DNA of 37,461 nucleotides from a virus. Below, in pieces: positions 30,580-37,461 of this stretch. The DNA is taken from IMG/VR virus record IMGVR_UViG_3300032267_000657, positions 1 to 37,461 of that record; one strand, written 5' to 3'. The stretch's first letter is position 1; each line of letters opens with the position of its first letter. A program made the position numbers and the translations under genes. The notes beneath the pieces are model-generated. The model saw nothing but the letters and a program-made list of their open reading frames with translations, made no database searches and was not told the origin of the DNA.

Positions 30580-32540
30580 TACTTACCTTTAAGTATTGCA
30601 TCTGCTTGAGCCTGTAAAGCGCTTGTAGGTGATGAAAGAGTTGGCATTTCTAATCCAGCTTTCTTATAAAGTTTATCAAACAATGGCTGATTTTCTGCCT
30701 TTAATCTAGCAATTTCATTTCTTTGTAATTGAGCTAATTTTGCTGGATCAGTAAGCTCGTCAATACCTTTCATCTCTTTAACATTTTTTATTGCTTGCGC
30801 TTCAATGTTTTTGTTTAATTCTAAAATATTTCTTTCTGCTTTTGATTCTATGCCTTCTACTAATTGTCTCTCTTGAAGTTTTAATTTATCTTCTTTACTT
30901 AACGTTTGACTACCATAATATTTACCAATATTTTCATAATGAGCTGCGGCAACTCTATTTTTATCTAATGCAGCCTTCTCAGCGGCACGTTGTTTATTGG
31001 CTTCAGATAGGTACTGAACACCAGATAAACCACCCTTACCAATGTTCTCAAAAGCATATTGAGAGCCACCGCCTAGCATTCCTAAGCCAGCAGCAAGTAA
31101 AGCCATGTTTTGATCTTCTTTACGTTGCTTGCCAAGAGCTGCTCTATCTAAATCATTTTGTTCCATAAACAATTCAAAATTAGTTTTTGGAACGGCTTCT
31201 CTTGGAGCAGAAACTATTGGTATGCCACTAGTAGTGTCTTTATTTACTCCGTCAAACGTACCAGCACGGCTAGAACCTGCAATCATCTCATCTGCGGTTA
31301 AACCTGGTCCCTCTATTACAGGTGGTACAGAAGATGCTGGAGGTACTGCAACAGGTTTGGCAGCAGTTCCTCCATAGAAGCCGCCTGGCTGTGCATCAGC
31401 ATCTTTGCTGGCATATGAACTTGGCTTACTAAAATATTTTTTTATGTCTTCTATGTACTGAGGAACTTTTGGTGGATTATTTTCAGCGTTGGAATATCCA
31501 AAAATATCAATTAAGTCTTGTTGAAAAACAGATCTATCTTCAGGCTCTCCGCCTTTTTTAAATTGTTGAACCTCACCACCGCCAGCAAGACTAGCTACAT
31601 ACTTCTTAGTTTCTTTAGGTAGCTTGTCTATGTCTGCGCCAGCTTTGAGCCACTTGGCTGTATTGCCTTCACCCCAGTTGTATGCAATTGCTGCAACTTT
31701 AGGATCGCCAAACTTATCCATTAAGTGGCGTAAATGCTTGCTCATACCCAAAGCGGCTTCTTCTGGGATGTCAGGGTTAATTCCGTATTGCTTTGCAGTA
31801 GCTGGCATAAACTGGGCAATACCCATAGCACCAGCTGAAGAACGAGCGTTTTCAGGGTTCTTCATACCGCCTGTTTCTTTATTTAGGATATAAGACGCAA
31901 GTGCTGGATCAACACCATATTCCTGTGCTTTAGCAGCAACTAGACTTTCATATGGATGTTTACCGCCTTTATAGTTAATTCCTTTGGATCCGCCAGTAGG
32001 CATAGGTTCTGTATATCGTAGACCTACACCAGCATTTTGGGTTGGCATCTCTCTAGCTGGCATATCTGCGCCCATAGAGGCGGCACGTTCACCTTCAGCC
32101 ATAGCTTGAGCGTACTCAGCTAGGATGTCGTTGTCATCATCTTCTTCGTCTAAATCTACTAGATCACCCCTAGCAAACGCAACAATACCGCCACCAGCGT
32201 ACTGTCTTTCTGGGATTGGTAGTTGGGCTACTCCCGCCTCTTCTGGAACCTGTGGCATAGCTTGCGGCTGTGGTTGAGCTGGAACAGTATTAGCTGGATT
32301 CTCAGCCTCAATATTCTTAGCCATCATCTGTTCCATTACAGATAATTGTGGAGCTGGTTGCTGTAGCGCTTTGCTACGAGAAACGGCATCCATCATCTCC
32401 GCTTTCCTAGACAGGATAGGAGCTAACATATCTTGGCTAATCTGCTTCTTTTGAGCCATTTGCATGATCATGGCTTGCGGAAGTTTAGCTAGATCATCAA
32501 TCGAGCTACTTTGTTGTTTGAGTGCGCTTAGTATGCTCAT
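30579..32540 (-). CDS. Virion protein with lytic transglycosylase domain
   Basis: A 653-residue protein. Residues about 195-320 form an SLT/goose-lysozyme-type transglycosylase: HPYESLVAAKAQEYGVDPAL, catalytic E222 in LNKETGG, then SSAGAMGIAQFMPATAKQYG and VAAIAYNWGEGNTAKW. This domain cuts peptidoglycan locally during DNA injection, as T7 gp16 does. Gly-rich motifs flank it (YAGGGIVAF at about 114-122, LAGGGEVQQF near 320). The C-terminal part is helical (KLKLQERQLVEGIESKAERN). Starts and stops overlap both neighbours (TAATG), so the late ejection cluster is translationally coupled. Confidence 0.9.
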   Translation of the reverse strand: MSILSALKQQSSSIDDLAKLPQAMIMQMAQKKQISQDMLAPILSRKAEMMDAVSRSKALQQPAPQLSVMEQMMAKNIEAENPANTVPAQPQPQAMPQVPEEAGVAQLPIPERQYAGGGIVAFARGDLVDLDEEDDDNDILAEYAQAMAEGERAASMGADMPAREMPTQNAGVGLRYTEPMPTGGSKGINYKGGKHPYESLVAAKAQEYGVDPALASYILNKETGGMKNPENARSSAGAMGIAQFMPATAKQYGINPDIPEEAALGMSKHLRHLMDKFGDPKVAAIAYNWGEGNTAKWLKAGADIDKLPKETKKYVASLAGGGEVQQFKKGGEPEDRSVFQQDLIDIFGYSNAENNPPKVPQYIEDIKKYFSKPSSYASKDADAQPGGFYGGTAAKPVAVPPASSVPPVIEGPGLTADEMIAGSSRAGTFDGVNKDTTSGIPIVSAPREAVPKTNFELFMEQNDLDRAALGKQRKEDQNMALLAAGLGMLGGGSQYAFENIGKGGLSGVQYLSEANKQRAAEKAALDKNRVAAAHYENIGKYYGSQTLSKEDKLKLQERQLVEGIESKAERNILELNKNIEAQAIKNVKEMKGIDELTDPAKLAQLQRNEIARLKAENQPLFDKLYKKAGLEMPTLSSPTSALQAQADAILKGK

Positions 32541-33442
32541 TATTTGCCTAGCATATTAAAGAGTGATAAGCCTCCTAGTCCAACACCAGCCAATTGGCTT
32601 GCAAAACTTGGGGGAGGAGTTGTGGTGGTTTGAGTACCCAACGTATCGCCTAGTGGTACACCACGGAGGATATTAGAGAAGTTTCCAAGTTGTTGCTCTG
32701 GGAAAGCCAACGCTTTCATTTGATCTTGATACTGAGCATCCAATTGTTGCTGTGCAACAGAGCGCTCTGTACCACCAGCAGCGGAAAGGGCAGTAGCACG
32801 AGCCAAGTCTGATTGTTGTTGTAATGCGCCTTGTTGACCCAATCCCTGACCTAATTGACCATAGGCAGTAGCTGAACCAAGTTGAGCTTTTTGAGCGGCT
32901 TCATATGCATTTTGTAAACCACTAGCTTGGATCTGACCAAGTTTAGTCTGAAGGTTACGATCCATTTCAGTCTGAGCTAAAAGCTGACGAGCGCCACCGT
33001 AAGTGCCTTGTTTGCCAGCCATTAAATTGTTGGCTAATAAACCCTTTTGAGCATCACGTGTTGCCTCTTGCTTGTTTACATCAATCACGTTCTGCGCATA
33101 TGGAGACATATACTGCTGTGTTTGCGAAGGACTAAGCATAGAGCTTAATGCGCCTAAACCTTGATTAAAAGCACCGTAACCAGCGCCAAACTGAGCTGGT
33201 TGACCCATAGCACCAATTTGTGTAGATGCGGCTTTTTCTGTTGGGGATAGACCAGCAATACGCCCAGCACCTTCTAAACCTTGAGCGGCTAATGGATTGC
33301 CATAAGCACTAGCGTAGTCTCTAGCAAAAACCTCTTGTGCTTTAGGAAGAATTCCGTAGGATTGATCAACACCCGTAAAATACGGCATTAACTCCGCTGG
33401 AATTGACTGTTGACCCGATGTGACTGTAGTTGTATTTGCCAT
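32540..33442 (-). CDS. Gln/Ala-rich ejection-type virion protein
   Basis: A 300-residue protein rich in Gln, Ala and Gly, with long helical runs (NKQEATRDAQKGLLANNLMA, GQLGQGLGQQGALQQQSDLA). It has no cysteine and no enzymatic motif. The N-terminus MANTTTVTSGQQSIPAELMP contains a pattern I associate with internal virion proteins of podoviruses. By position, between two other ejection-type proteins, it resembles T7 gp14, the small pore-forming member, but sequence alone does not prove it. The C-terminus is hydrophobic (FASQLAGVGLGGLSLFNMLG). An AAGGAT sequence lies shortly before the ATG. Confidence 0.65.
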   Translation of the reverse strand: MANTTTVTSGQQSIPAELMPYFTGVDQSYGILPKAQEVFARDYASAYGNPLAAQGLEGAGRIAGLSPTEKAASTQIGAMGQPAQFGAGYGAFNQGLGALSSMLSPSQTQQYMSPYAQNVIDVNKQEATRDAQKGLLANNLMAGKQGTYGGARQLLAQTEMDRNLQTKLGQIQASGLQNAYEAAQKAQLGSATAYGQLGQGLGQQGALQQQSDLARATALSAAGGTERSVAQQQLDAQYQDQMKALAFPEQQLGNFSNILRGVPLGDTLGTQTTTTPPPSFASQLAGVGLGGLSLFNMLGK

Positions 33443-33452
33443 AATCTATCCT

Positions 33453-36026
33453 TTACACTGGCATGAATTTCTTGGGCTTAATTTCTCGCCCTTGTTTTTT
33501 AGTGCCTACCCGTGCTTGGCGAACTCTATCCATCATTGAATATAGTTGCTTTGCGCCAGCTTTAGATGAACCGTTGCCCAAATGGGAAACAACATCAGCT
33601 GGAATAACAAACTCTCCGTCTGCAAGACGAGCCTCTTGATTTCCTTCTATTGTAGCGGGAATAGAGTCACTCATACCGTCCCCACCGCCAGATAAAAAGC
33701 GTGGTGTACCGCCAGCAGCAAACTGTTGCATACCGCCTACAGCACCTTCGTTAAAGGCTGGCTGAGAAAGACCACGCAAAGCCAAGTCATAGCTAGGTAT
33801 CATTCCGCCATCGGCATAGGATGGCATACCACCCATAAAGCCATTTTGTAAGTTGCCTGTCATTAAGCCTCTAGCCTCATCCATTCCGTATTCATCATCT
33901 ACTGAACCGCCAACGGCATACATATATGGATTAGCTCTTACTGCATCTTGCGCTCGTTTTTTGCCAGCGGCAATACGGTTTAATACTTCTTGGTTTTCGC
34001 CTTTAGCAGTAGCAGCAGCGGCATCAGCTGCTTTTTGCTGTTCAATTCCTTCATCTACTGCCATAACACCCGAAGTACCCATTACAGTCATACCAGCGGA
34101 AGGCAAGCCAGCTCTAGTAGCAAATTGAGTAGCAGCTTGATTGTAGGTATTTCCTCCAGCTAAGTTTTTAATTCCAGCACTCATTGAATCTGGATTTCTA
34201 AAAAAATTAGAACTTGCTGCGTCTGGGGTGTTTAAAGCGGCATCCATTGACCCTGTAGTAAATCCTGCGCCAGTCTCTGCCATAGCTGGAGTAGTACCAG
34301 CAGCTTCAATGCCAGCGCCAATATTAGACATTCCATAGGCAGCAATACCGCCCATCATGGCACGTTTCATATTAAAACCAGTGCCTGGCTTCCCAAAACC
34401 ACTAGCTAATGCACCAACTCCAGCAGCCATTGCTGGGCTTGCAATAAACGGGGCGGCAATTAAACCAGCGTATGGAGCTACATCCCGAAGGAAAGGGGCA
34501 GCTCTTCCTATTGGCTGAACAATTGCCTTTTCAATAGGCTGTGTAAACCGAGTAATAGCATTGGATAGTCCGCCTACGCCAAAGTGTTGTACTTCTCCAC
34601 CGCCAGCATAACGGGAAATAGGGCTGCTATAGCCATAAACGTTTTGTGCGTTTACACGGTTACGTAATAAATATGGGTTGCTTGCAATACCAGCAGAGCC
34701 GTATCCGCCAGTATATGGTCCGCTAGAAGCATCTGGAGAACCTTGCGGTTGTGGTTGTTGCTGTGGTTTACTACCAAGTGCGTTATATGCGCCATAAGCT
34801 AATGCAGCGCTTGTATATGGGTTTTCCGTTACATAGCCTTTAGCTACATCATAGGTGTAGCCTGGCATTTGAGCAAGCCTATCCATCATGCCCATATCAG
34901 CCATTCTTTGTGTTTCTGGACTTGCCATAGCAGATTTGTCAACAATTAATCTACCGTCATCACGTACAACAACGTCAGCATTTGGATTTGCTAATTTTGC
35001 CGCCCTTGTTCCAGCGGGTTCTGCTTCCATATCTCCATAGTCTTTTGCATATTTATCAAATGGGTCATCGTTATTAACAACCAATTTAGGGCTTGTATCA
35101 GCAACATTAGTTAATATTTCAGGTGTTGCATCGTATGGGGCAGCTTCCGCATTGTATGGGGTAGCTTCTGGTTGACTTAATAATGCAGACTCTAAGTCCT
35201 TCATTAAATATGTTTTTCCATTAGGCGCAACAATCTCTGTCCCATTAGGACCTTCAAATTGTGTGCCTGGTGGCATATCTGTTGGTATGTAACTAGTAGG
35301 AAGCTCCCCTAAAAGCAAGGAGTCTGCTGGCTGCATATTAAATCCAGGCTCTCCTGGCACTTTTATATAGTCAGAATCTACATTTGGGTTATACCCATCA
35401 TCAAAAATATCGGGAGCAGGGGTATTGGGAGTGGAATCAGGGCTATAGTTGTAGTCACTATTGTCTGTTACAGGCGCTTCAACGTTTGGATCAGCAAAAT
35501 AATCTTTTGCACCTTGTAGAGCCAGTTGGCTGCCTCCAGCAATAATTCCTGATTTCAGGGCATTTTCTCTATCCGCACCACCGTGGGTGTATTCAAGACC
35601 AGTTTTTGCAGCGCCAGCACCTAATGCGCCACCGTAACTACCAGCGTAAGAAACAGCCGCTTGTTCAGCTGCACTTCTTAAAGCGTTTTCCCTATCTTTA
35701 CCGCCATGAGTGTACTCTAATGCACCCCTTGCGGCAGCTCCGCCTAAAGGACCACCAAAGTATGTTGCAGCCATAACAGCTGCGGTTTCTGCAAGACCAC
35801 CCCAGCCACCATCAACAGAGCTTGATACAGCATCATCAAAGTCAGCAAGACCACCTAAAATACCGCTTTGTCCACCAGCAGTTCCTAATGCATTACTAAC
35901 CGTGTCAGTAACGGCACTAATAATCCCGCCACCACCGCCATGCAAAGTCATTCCACCACTACCAAATACACCACCTCGTGGTTTAAACGCCTCTACTGGG
36001 AGGTAAGACTCTAAATGGTATCTCAT
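33453..36026 (-). CDS. Large Gly/Ala-rich tail or ejection protein
   Basis: An 857-residue protein. An internal repeat EYTHGG.DRENAL.S occurs at residues 104-117 and 145-158 (41-residue period) within Ala/Gly-rich helices that could insert in membranes. The middle is acidic and Pro/Asn/Asp-rich (about 190-330). A YAGGGEVQHFGVGGL motif near 473 matches motifs in the 653-residue protein. Near 785-825 is SDSIPATIEGNQEARLADGE followed by FVIPADVVSHLGNGSSKAG, a module I recognise from many phage tail-region proteins. The role is probably in the tail tip or DNA ejection. It overlaps its upstream neighbour (ATGA). A GTTTAAAC site is near the N-terminus. Confidence 0.75.
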   Translation of the reverse strand: MRYHLESYLPVEAFKPRGGVFGSGGMTLHGGGGGIISAVTDTVSNALGTAGGQSGILGGLADFDDAVSSSVDGGWGGLAETAAVMAATYFGGPLGGAAARGALEYTHGGKDRENALRSAAEQAAVSYAGSYGGALGAGAAKTGLEYTHGGADRENALKSGIIAGGSQLALQGAKDYFADPNVEAPVTDNSDYNYSPDSTPNTPAPDIFDDGYNPNVDSDYIKVPGEPGFNMQPADSLLLGELPTSYIPTDMPPGTQFEGPNGTEIVAPNGKTYLMKDLESALLSQPEATPYNAEAAPYDATPEILTNVADTSPKLVVNNDDPFDKYAKDYGDMEAEPAGTRAAKLANPNADVVVRDDGRLIVDKSAMASPETQRMADMGMMDRLAQMPGYTYDVAKGYVTENPYTSAALAYGAYNALGSKPQQQPQPQGSPDASSGPYTGGYGSAGIASNPYLLRNRVNAQNVYGYSSPISRYAGGGEVQHFGVGGLSNAITRFTQPIEKAIVQPIGRAAPFLRDVAPYAGLIAAPFIASPAMAAGVGALASGFGKPGTGFNMKRAMMGGIAAYGMSNIGAGIEAAGTTPAMAETGAGFTTGSMDAALNTPDAASSNFFRNPDSMSAGIKNLAGGNTYNQAATQFATRAGLPSAGMTVMGTSGVMAVDEGIEQQKAADAAAATAKGENQEVLNRIAAGKKRAQDAVRANPYMYAVGGSVDDEYGMDEARGLMTGNLQNGFMGGMPSYADGGMIPSYDLALRGLSQPAFNEGAVGGMQQFAAGGTPRFLSGGGDGMSDSIPATIEGNQEARLADGEFVIPADVVSHLGNGSSKAGAKQLYSMMDRVRQARVGTKKQGREIKPKKFMPV

Positions 36027-36388
36027 ACCTTAGCCATCCATTGGTATTGAGGATTGTCGGATTCTTGAACATCAATCCCAAAATCCCTCAGCATTCTTAA
36101 TATAGGTGCATCAAAGGCAACAGTTCCATAGACACGCTTTAGGTCAGAATCTTTAATCTTGTCGATAAAATACTTTAAAGATCTAGCCAGTTTCATAGGA
36201 GCATCTAATGTATATAGATGCAATTCCGCATTTTTTTTGCCCAAATTAGCCAATAAAAGCACTGAATCGTTCTGTTGAAGCAATATCCCAGCTTTCTCTT
36301 GAACAATTTTCATAACGGCAGCAAGCACTTTGTCCGCCCCAGCTTTGATGGCTTCTTTATCGTTTAGGATAATTTCTGATGGTTTCAT
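36023..36388 (-). CDS. Small virion protein, possibly T7 gp13-like (GNAT-like fold)
   Basis: A 121-residue protein. The second half, YGTVAFDAPILRMLRDFGID followed by VQESDNPQYQWMAKV, resembles the end of GNAT-like small virion proteins such as T7 gp13 ('...fLk..GF....e...yq.f.'). It probably has no acetyltransferase activity. It lies directly before the large ejection protein, as gp13 does in T7. It overlaps both neighbours by 4 nt. The gp13 comparison is by position and a short pattern only. Confidence 0.55.
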   Translation of the reverse strand: MKPSEIILNDKEAIKAGADKVLAAVMKIVQEKAGILLQQNDSVLLLANLGKKNAELHLYTLDAPMKLARSLKYFIDKIKDSDLKRVYGTVAFDAPILRMLRDFGIDVQESDNPQYQWMAKV

Positions 36389-36681
36389 ACTGTTACAGTT
36401 ACCGTCCCCACACTAGCTGTGGCTGATACTCCATATAAATAAGAAATGTTGGGTACAACTATCTTTAAGTTTTCGCCAACCTGAAATACAGTGCCGTCTG
36501 GCAAATTGTACCCTGATGTGGGTAAATTTAACAGCCGAATACCGTCTACTTGTAAAGAGGCATTTGAATCCAATTGCGTAAAATAAAGCCTTAAAACAGC
36601 AATAAGCTGAGATAACTGTTGTGGGTCGTATTCCTCTGGAACCAGAGGCAACGCTGGCGCACGGAATTTTTGCATTCCCAT
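36385..36681 (-). CDS. Small structural protein, unknown
   Basis: A 98-residue protein: an N-terminal MQKFRAPALPLVPEEYDPQQ segment, a helix (LSQLIAVLRLYFTQLDS), then a short beta-rich part (GYNLPDGTVFQVGENLKIVV) ending in a Val/Thr-rich strand. It lies between the nozzle/stabilisation protein and the gp13-like protein, so it is a virion component by context. The ATG overlaps the upstream stop (TAATG). Confidence 0.65.
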   Translation of the reverse strand: MGMQKFRAPALPLVPEEYDPQQLSQLIAVLRLYFTQLDSNASLQVDGIRLLNLPTSGYNLPDGTVFQVGENLKIVVPNISYLYGVSATASVGTVTVTV

Positions 36682-37461
36682 TATCGTTTTCCATCTGGTC
36701 TACCCTCTAAACGAGGGCTACCTAACTGCCATTGAACCCCTAAATTTGCCGAGGCAATCTTAATTGCCATTTGCCTTGCCCTAGCCCTCATAAAGACTTG
36801 ATTTGTATATTGATCTACCGAAGTTTGGATAACAGCCCCTGTTTCTGTGTTGGTATAGGGTGTTCCAGGAAAGTTTCTAGGTCTGATATACATAGTTGCC
36901 TCTGGAGAGGCGGCTGTAGAACCATCAAAATTAATGTCTGGAATGATTCTCTTAGTTAATAGGAACTGATCCCCATCCAGCAAATCAAAGTCTGAAGACG
37001 ATATATTGGCAGCTAAAGGCAAGGTATCTGCATTAACGCCATTTTCTTGGTCATAAACAATAGTTGAAGCCACAGACTGAGGGTATTCCCTTAGTGATGA
37101 GTCACTCCAAGCGGTACGTTCCATTGTGCCGTAGTACCAAATCTTTTCTAAGTGGTTGTAGACCACATAGGCATCGTTTACATTGCTATTGGCGGTAGGG
37201 TAGAACCACCAGATTTCATTCCAACCCTCATTTGTACCAGTAATAATCTGATCCGCCTGTGCGTAATTTAAGTTTTGGAATACATGGTTACGCAAGGTAC
37301 ATGGCAAAGTTTCTACTCGACCAGAGTATGCGTAGAACTTATCGTGACCAAACCAGTAGGCGGTGTTATTAACTACCGCTACAGAACGGGAGCTAAGAAT
37401 GGAGATATTGTCAGAAAGCTCTTGTAAACCAAACACATCTGTTGTGCCTAAATACTGCAAG
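36681..37461 (-). CDS. Tail nozzle / DNA-stabilisation protein, C-terminal part (cut by window end)
   Basis: The frame is open to the window edge; about 260 residues are visible. SRSVAVVNNTAYWFGHDKFY followed by AYSGRVETLPC is a beta-propeller blade pattern. NEIWWFYPTANSNVNDAYVV and NHLEKIWYYGTM are a second blade. The C-terminus VQWQLGSPRLEGRPDGKR is what I associate with P22 gp10-like packaged-DNA stabilisation / tail-nozzle proteins. These plug or extend the portal after packaging and form the tail tube end. The N-terminal part lies beyond the window. It heads the visible late cluster and overlaps the next gene. Confidence 0.75.
   Translation of the reverse strand, partial: LQYLGTTDVFGLQELSDNISILSSRSVAVVNNTAYWFGHDKFYAYSGRVETLPCTLRNHVFQNLNYAQADQIITGTNEGWNEIWWFYPTANSNVNDAYVVYNHLEKIWYYGTMERTAWSDSSLREYPQSVASTIVYDQENGVNADTLPLAANISSSDFDLLDGDQFLLTKRIIPDINFDGSTAASPEATMYIRPRNFPGTPYTNTETGAVIQTSVDQYTNQVFMRARARQMAIKIASANLGVQWQLGSPRLEGRPDGKR

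Larger units (their letters stand above)
741..35988. repeat. Dispersed GTTTAAAC palindrome, 28 copies
   Basis: Exact GTTTAAAC starts at 741, 2994, 3274, 3992, 4406, 4597, 8089, 10920, 10937, 11754, 13289, 13368, 13791, 16796, 17539, 18518, 19174, 19690, 21627, 21793, 22738, 26029, 27640, 28743, 28803, 29319, 29764 and 35981. Chance predicts fewer than one in 37 kb. Eight are intergenic. Of the twenty in genes, eleven are read as (R/G)LN and nine as FK, the two frames that avoid the TAA stop. Many are extended to CGTTTAAACG. None occur at 4605-8088 or 29772-35980. Confidence 0.95.

Noticed and set aside
1-37461. tRNA or rRNA genes, insertion sequences, integrase and att sites
   Set aside because: I found no tRNA-like T-arm with a matching acceptor stem, no transposase and no tyrosine or serine recombinase signature on either strand. 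Stretches such as GGGTTCGG near 13080 do not extend into a tRNA fold.

Overview
The window looks like most of the genome of a tailed double-stranded DNA phage (Caudoviricetes, probably podovirus-like). It has terminase, portal, an ejection/tail cluster and a replication/recombination module, with no host housekeeping genes. There is no integrase, RNA polymerase or DNA polymerase in view. The promoters I can see are host sigma70-like, so the phage probably uses host RNA polymerase and the host replisome. The host cannot be named from sequence alone; I suspect a Gram-negative aquatic bacterium.

Layout. (1) 1-4004, minus strand: terS, then a run of tiny overlapping genes, a winged-helix-like gene, terL, and the N-terminal third of the portal. 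A noncoding island at 2936-3302 contains a perfect chromosomal-type parS palindrome. (2) 4177-10805, plus strand: an early operon behind a roughly 430-nt repeat-rich leader. It encodes a SprT-like zinc protease, a MoxR/CobS-type AAA+ ATPase, a separate HExxH protein with an acidic tail, a VWA-domain protein, and seven very small genes, ended by a strong terminator. (3) 10968-12961, minus: a T7 gp4/Twinkle-type primase-helicase and an HNH protein. (4) 12962-13563: a regulatory island with hairpins, a minus-strand terminator and a promoter-to-terminator unit predicted to make a ~75-nt small RNA. (5) 13564-13923, minus: a RusA-like resolvase. (6) 13971-20224, plus: recombination and DNA metabolism (Cas4/RecB-like nuclease, ParB/Srx-fold protein, ERF annealase, SSB, AT-hook protein, RHH protein, PD-(D/E)XK nuclease, DNA methyltransferase, DUF3310, Ref-like HNH nuclease). 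Most of these genes overlap by 1-4 nt. (7) 20242-37461, minus: a coupled virion cluster with a nozzle/stabilisation protein (cut by the window end), two small structural proteins, three Gly/Ala-rich ejection-type proteins (one with a lytic transglycosylase) and a 3445-residue polyvalent protein. Both window ends lie in leftward virion genes, so on a circular map the missing portal C-terminus, scaffold and coat would sit between them.

The most unusual signals are at DNA/RNA level. The 8-bp palindrome GTTTAAAC occurs 28 times (fewer than one expected), in both permitted reading frames and in intergenic DNA. A perfect parS site sits beside terS. A predicted sRNA carries, in a hairpin loop, the exact antisense of the extended ribosome-binding site (GGAGGCTYAAT) shared by the phage's early and replication genes, which would suit a phage-encoded translational switch.
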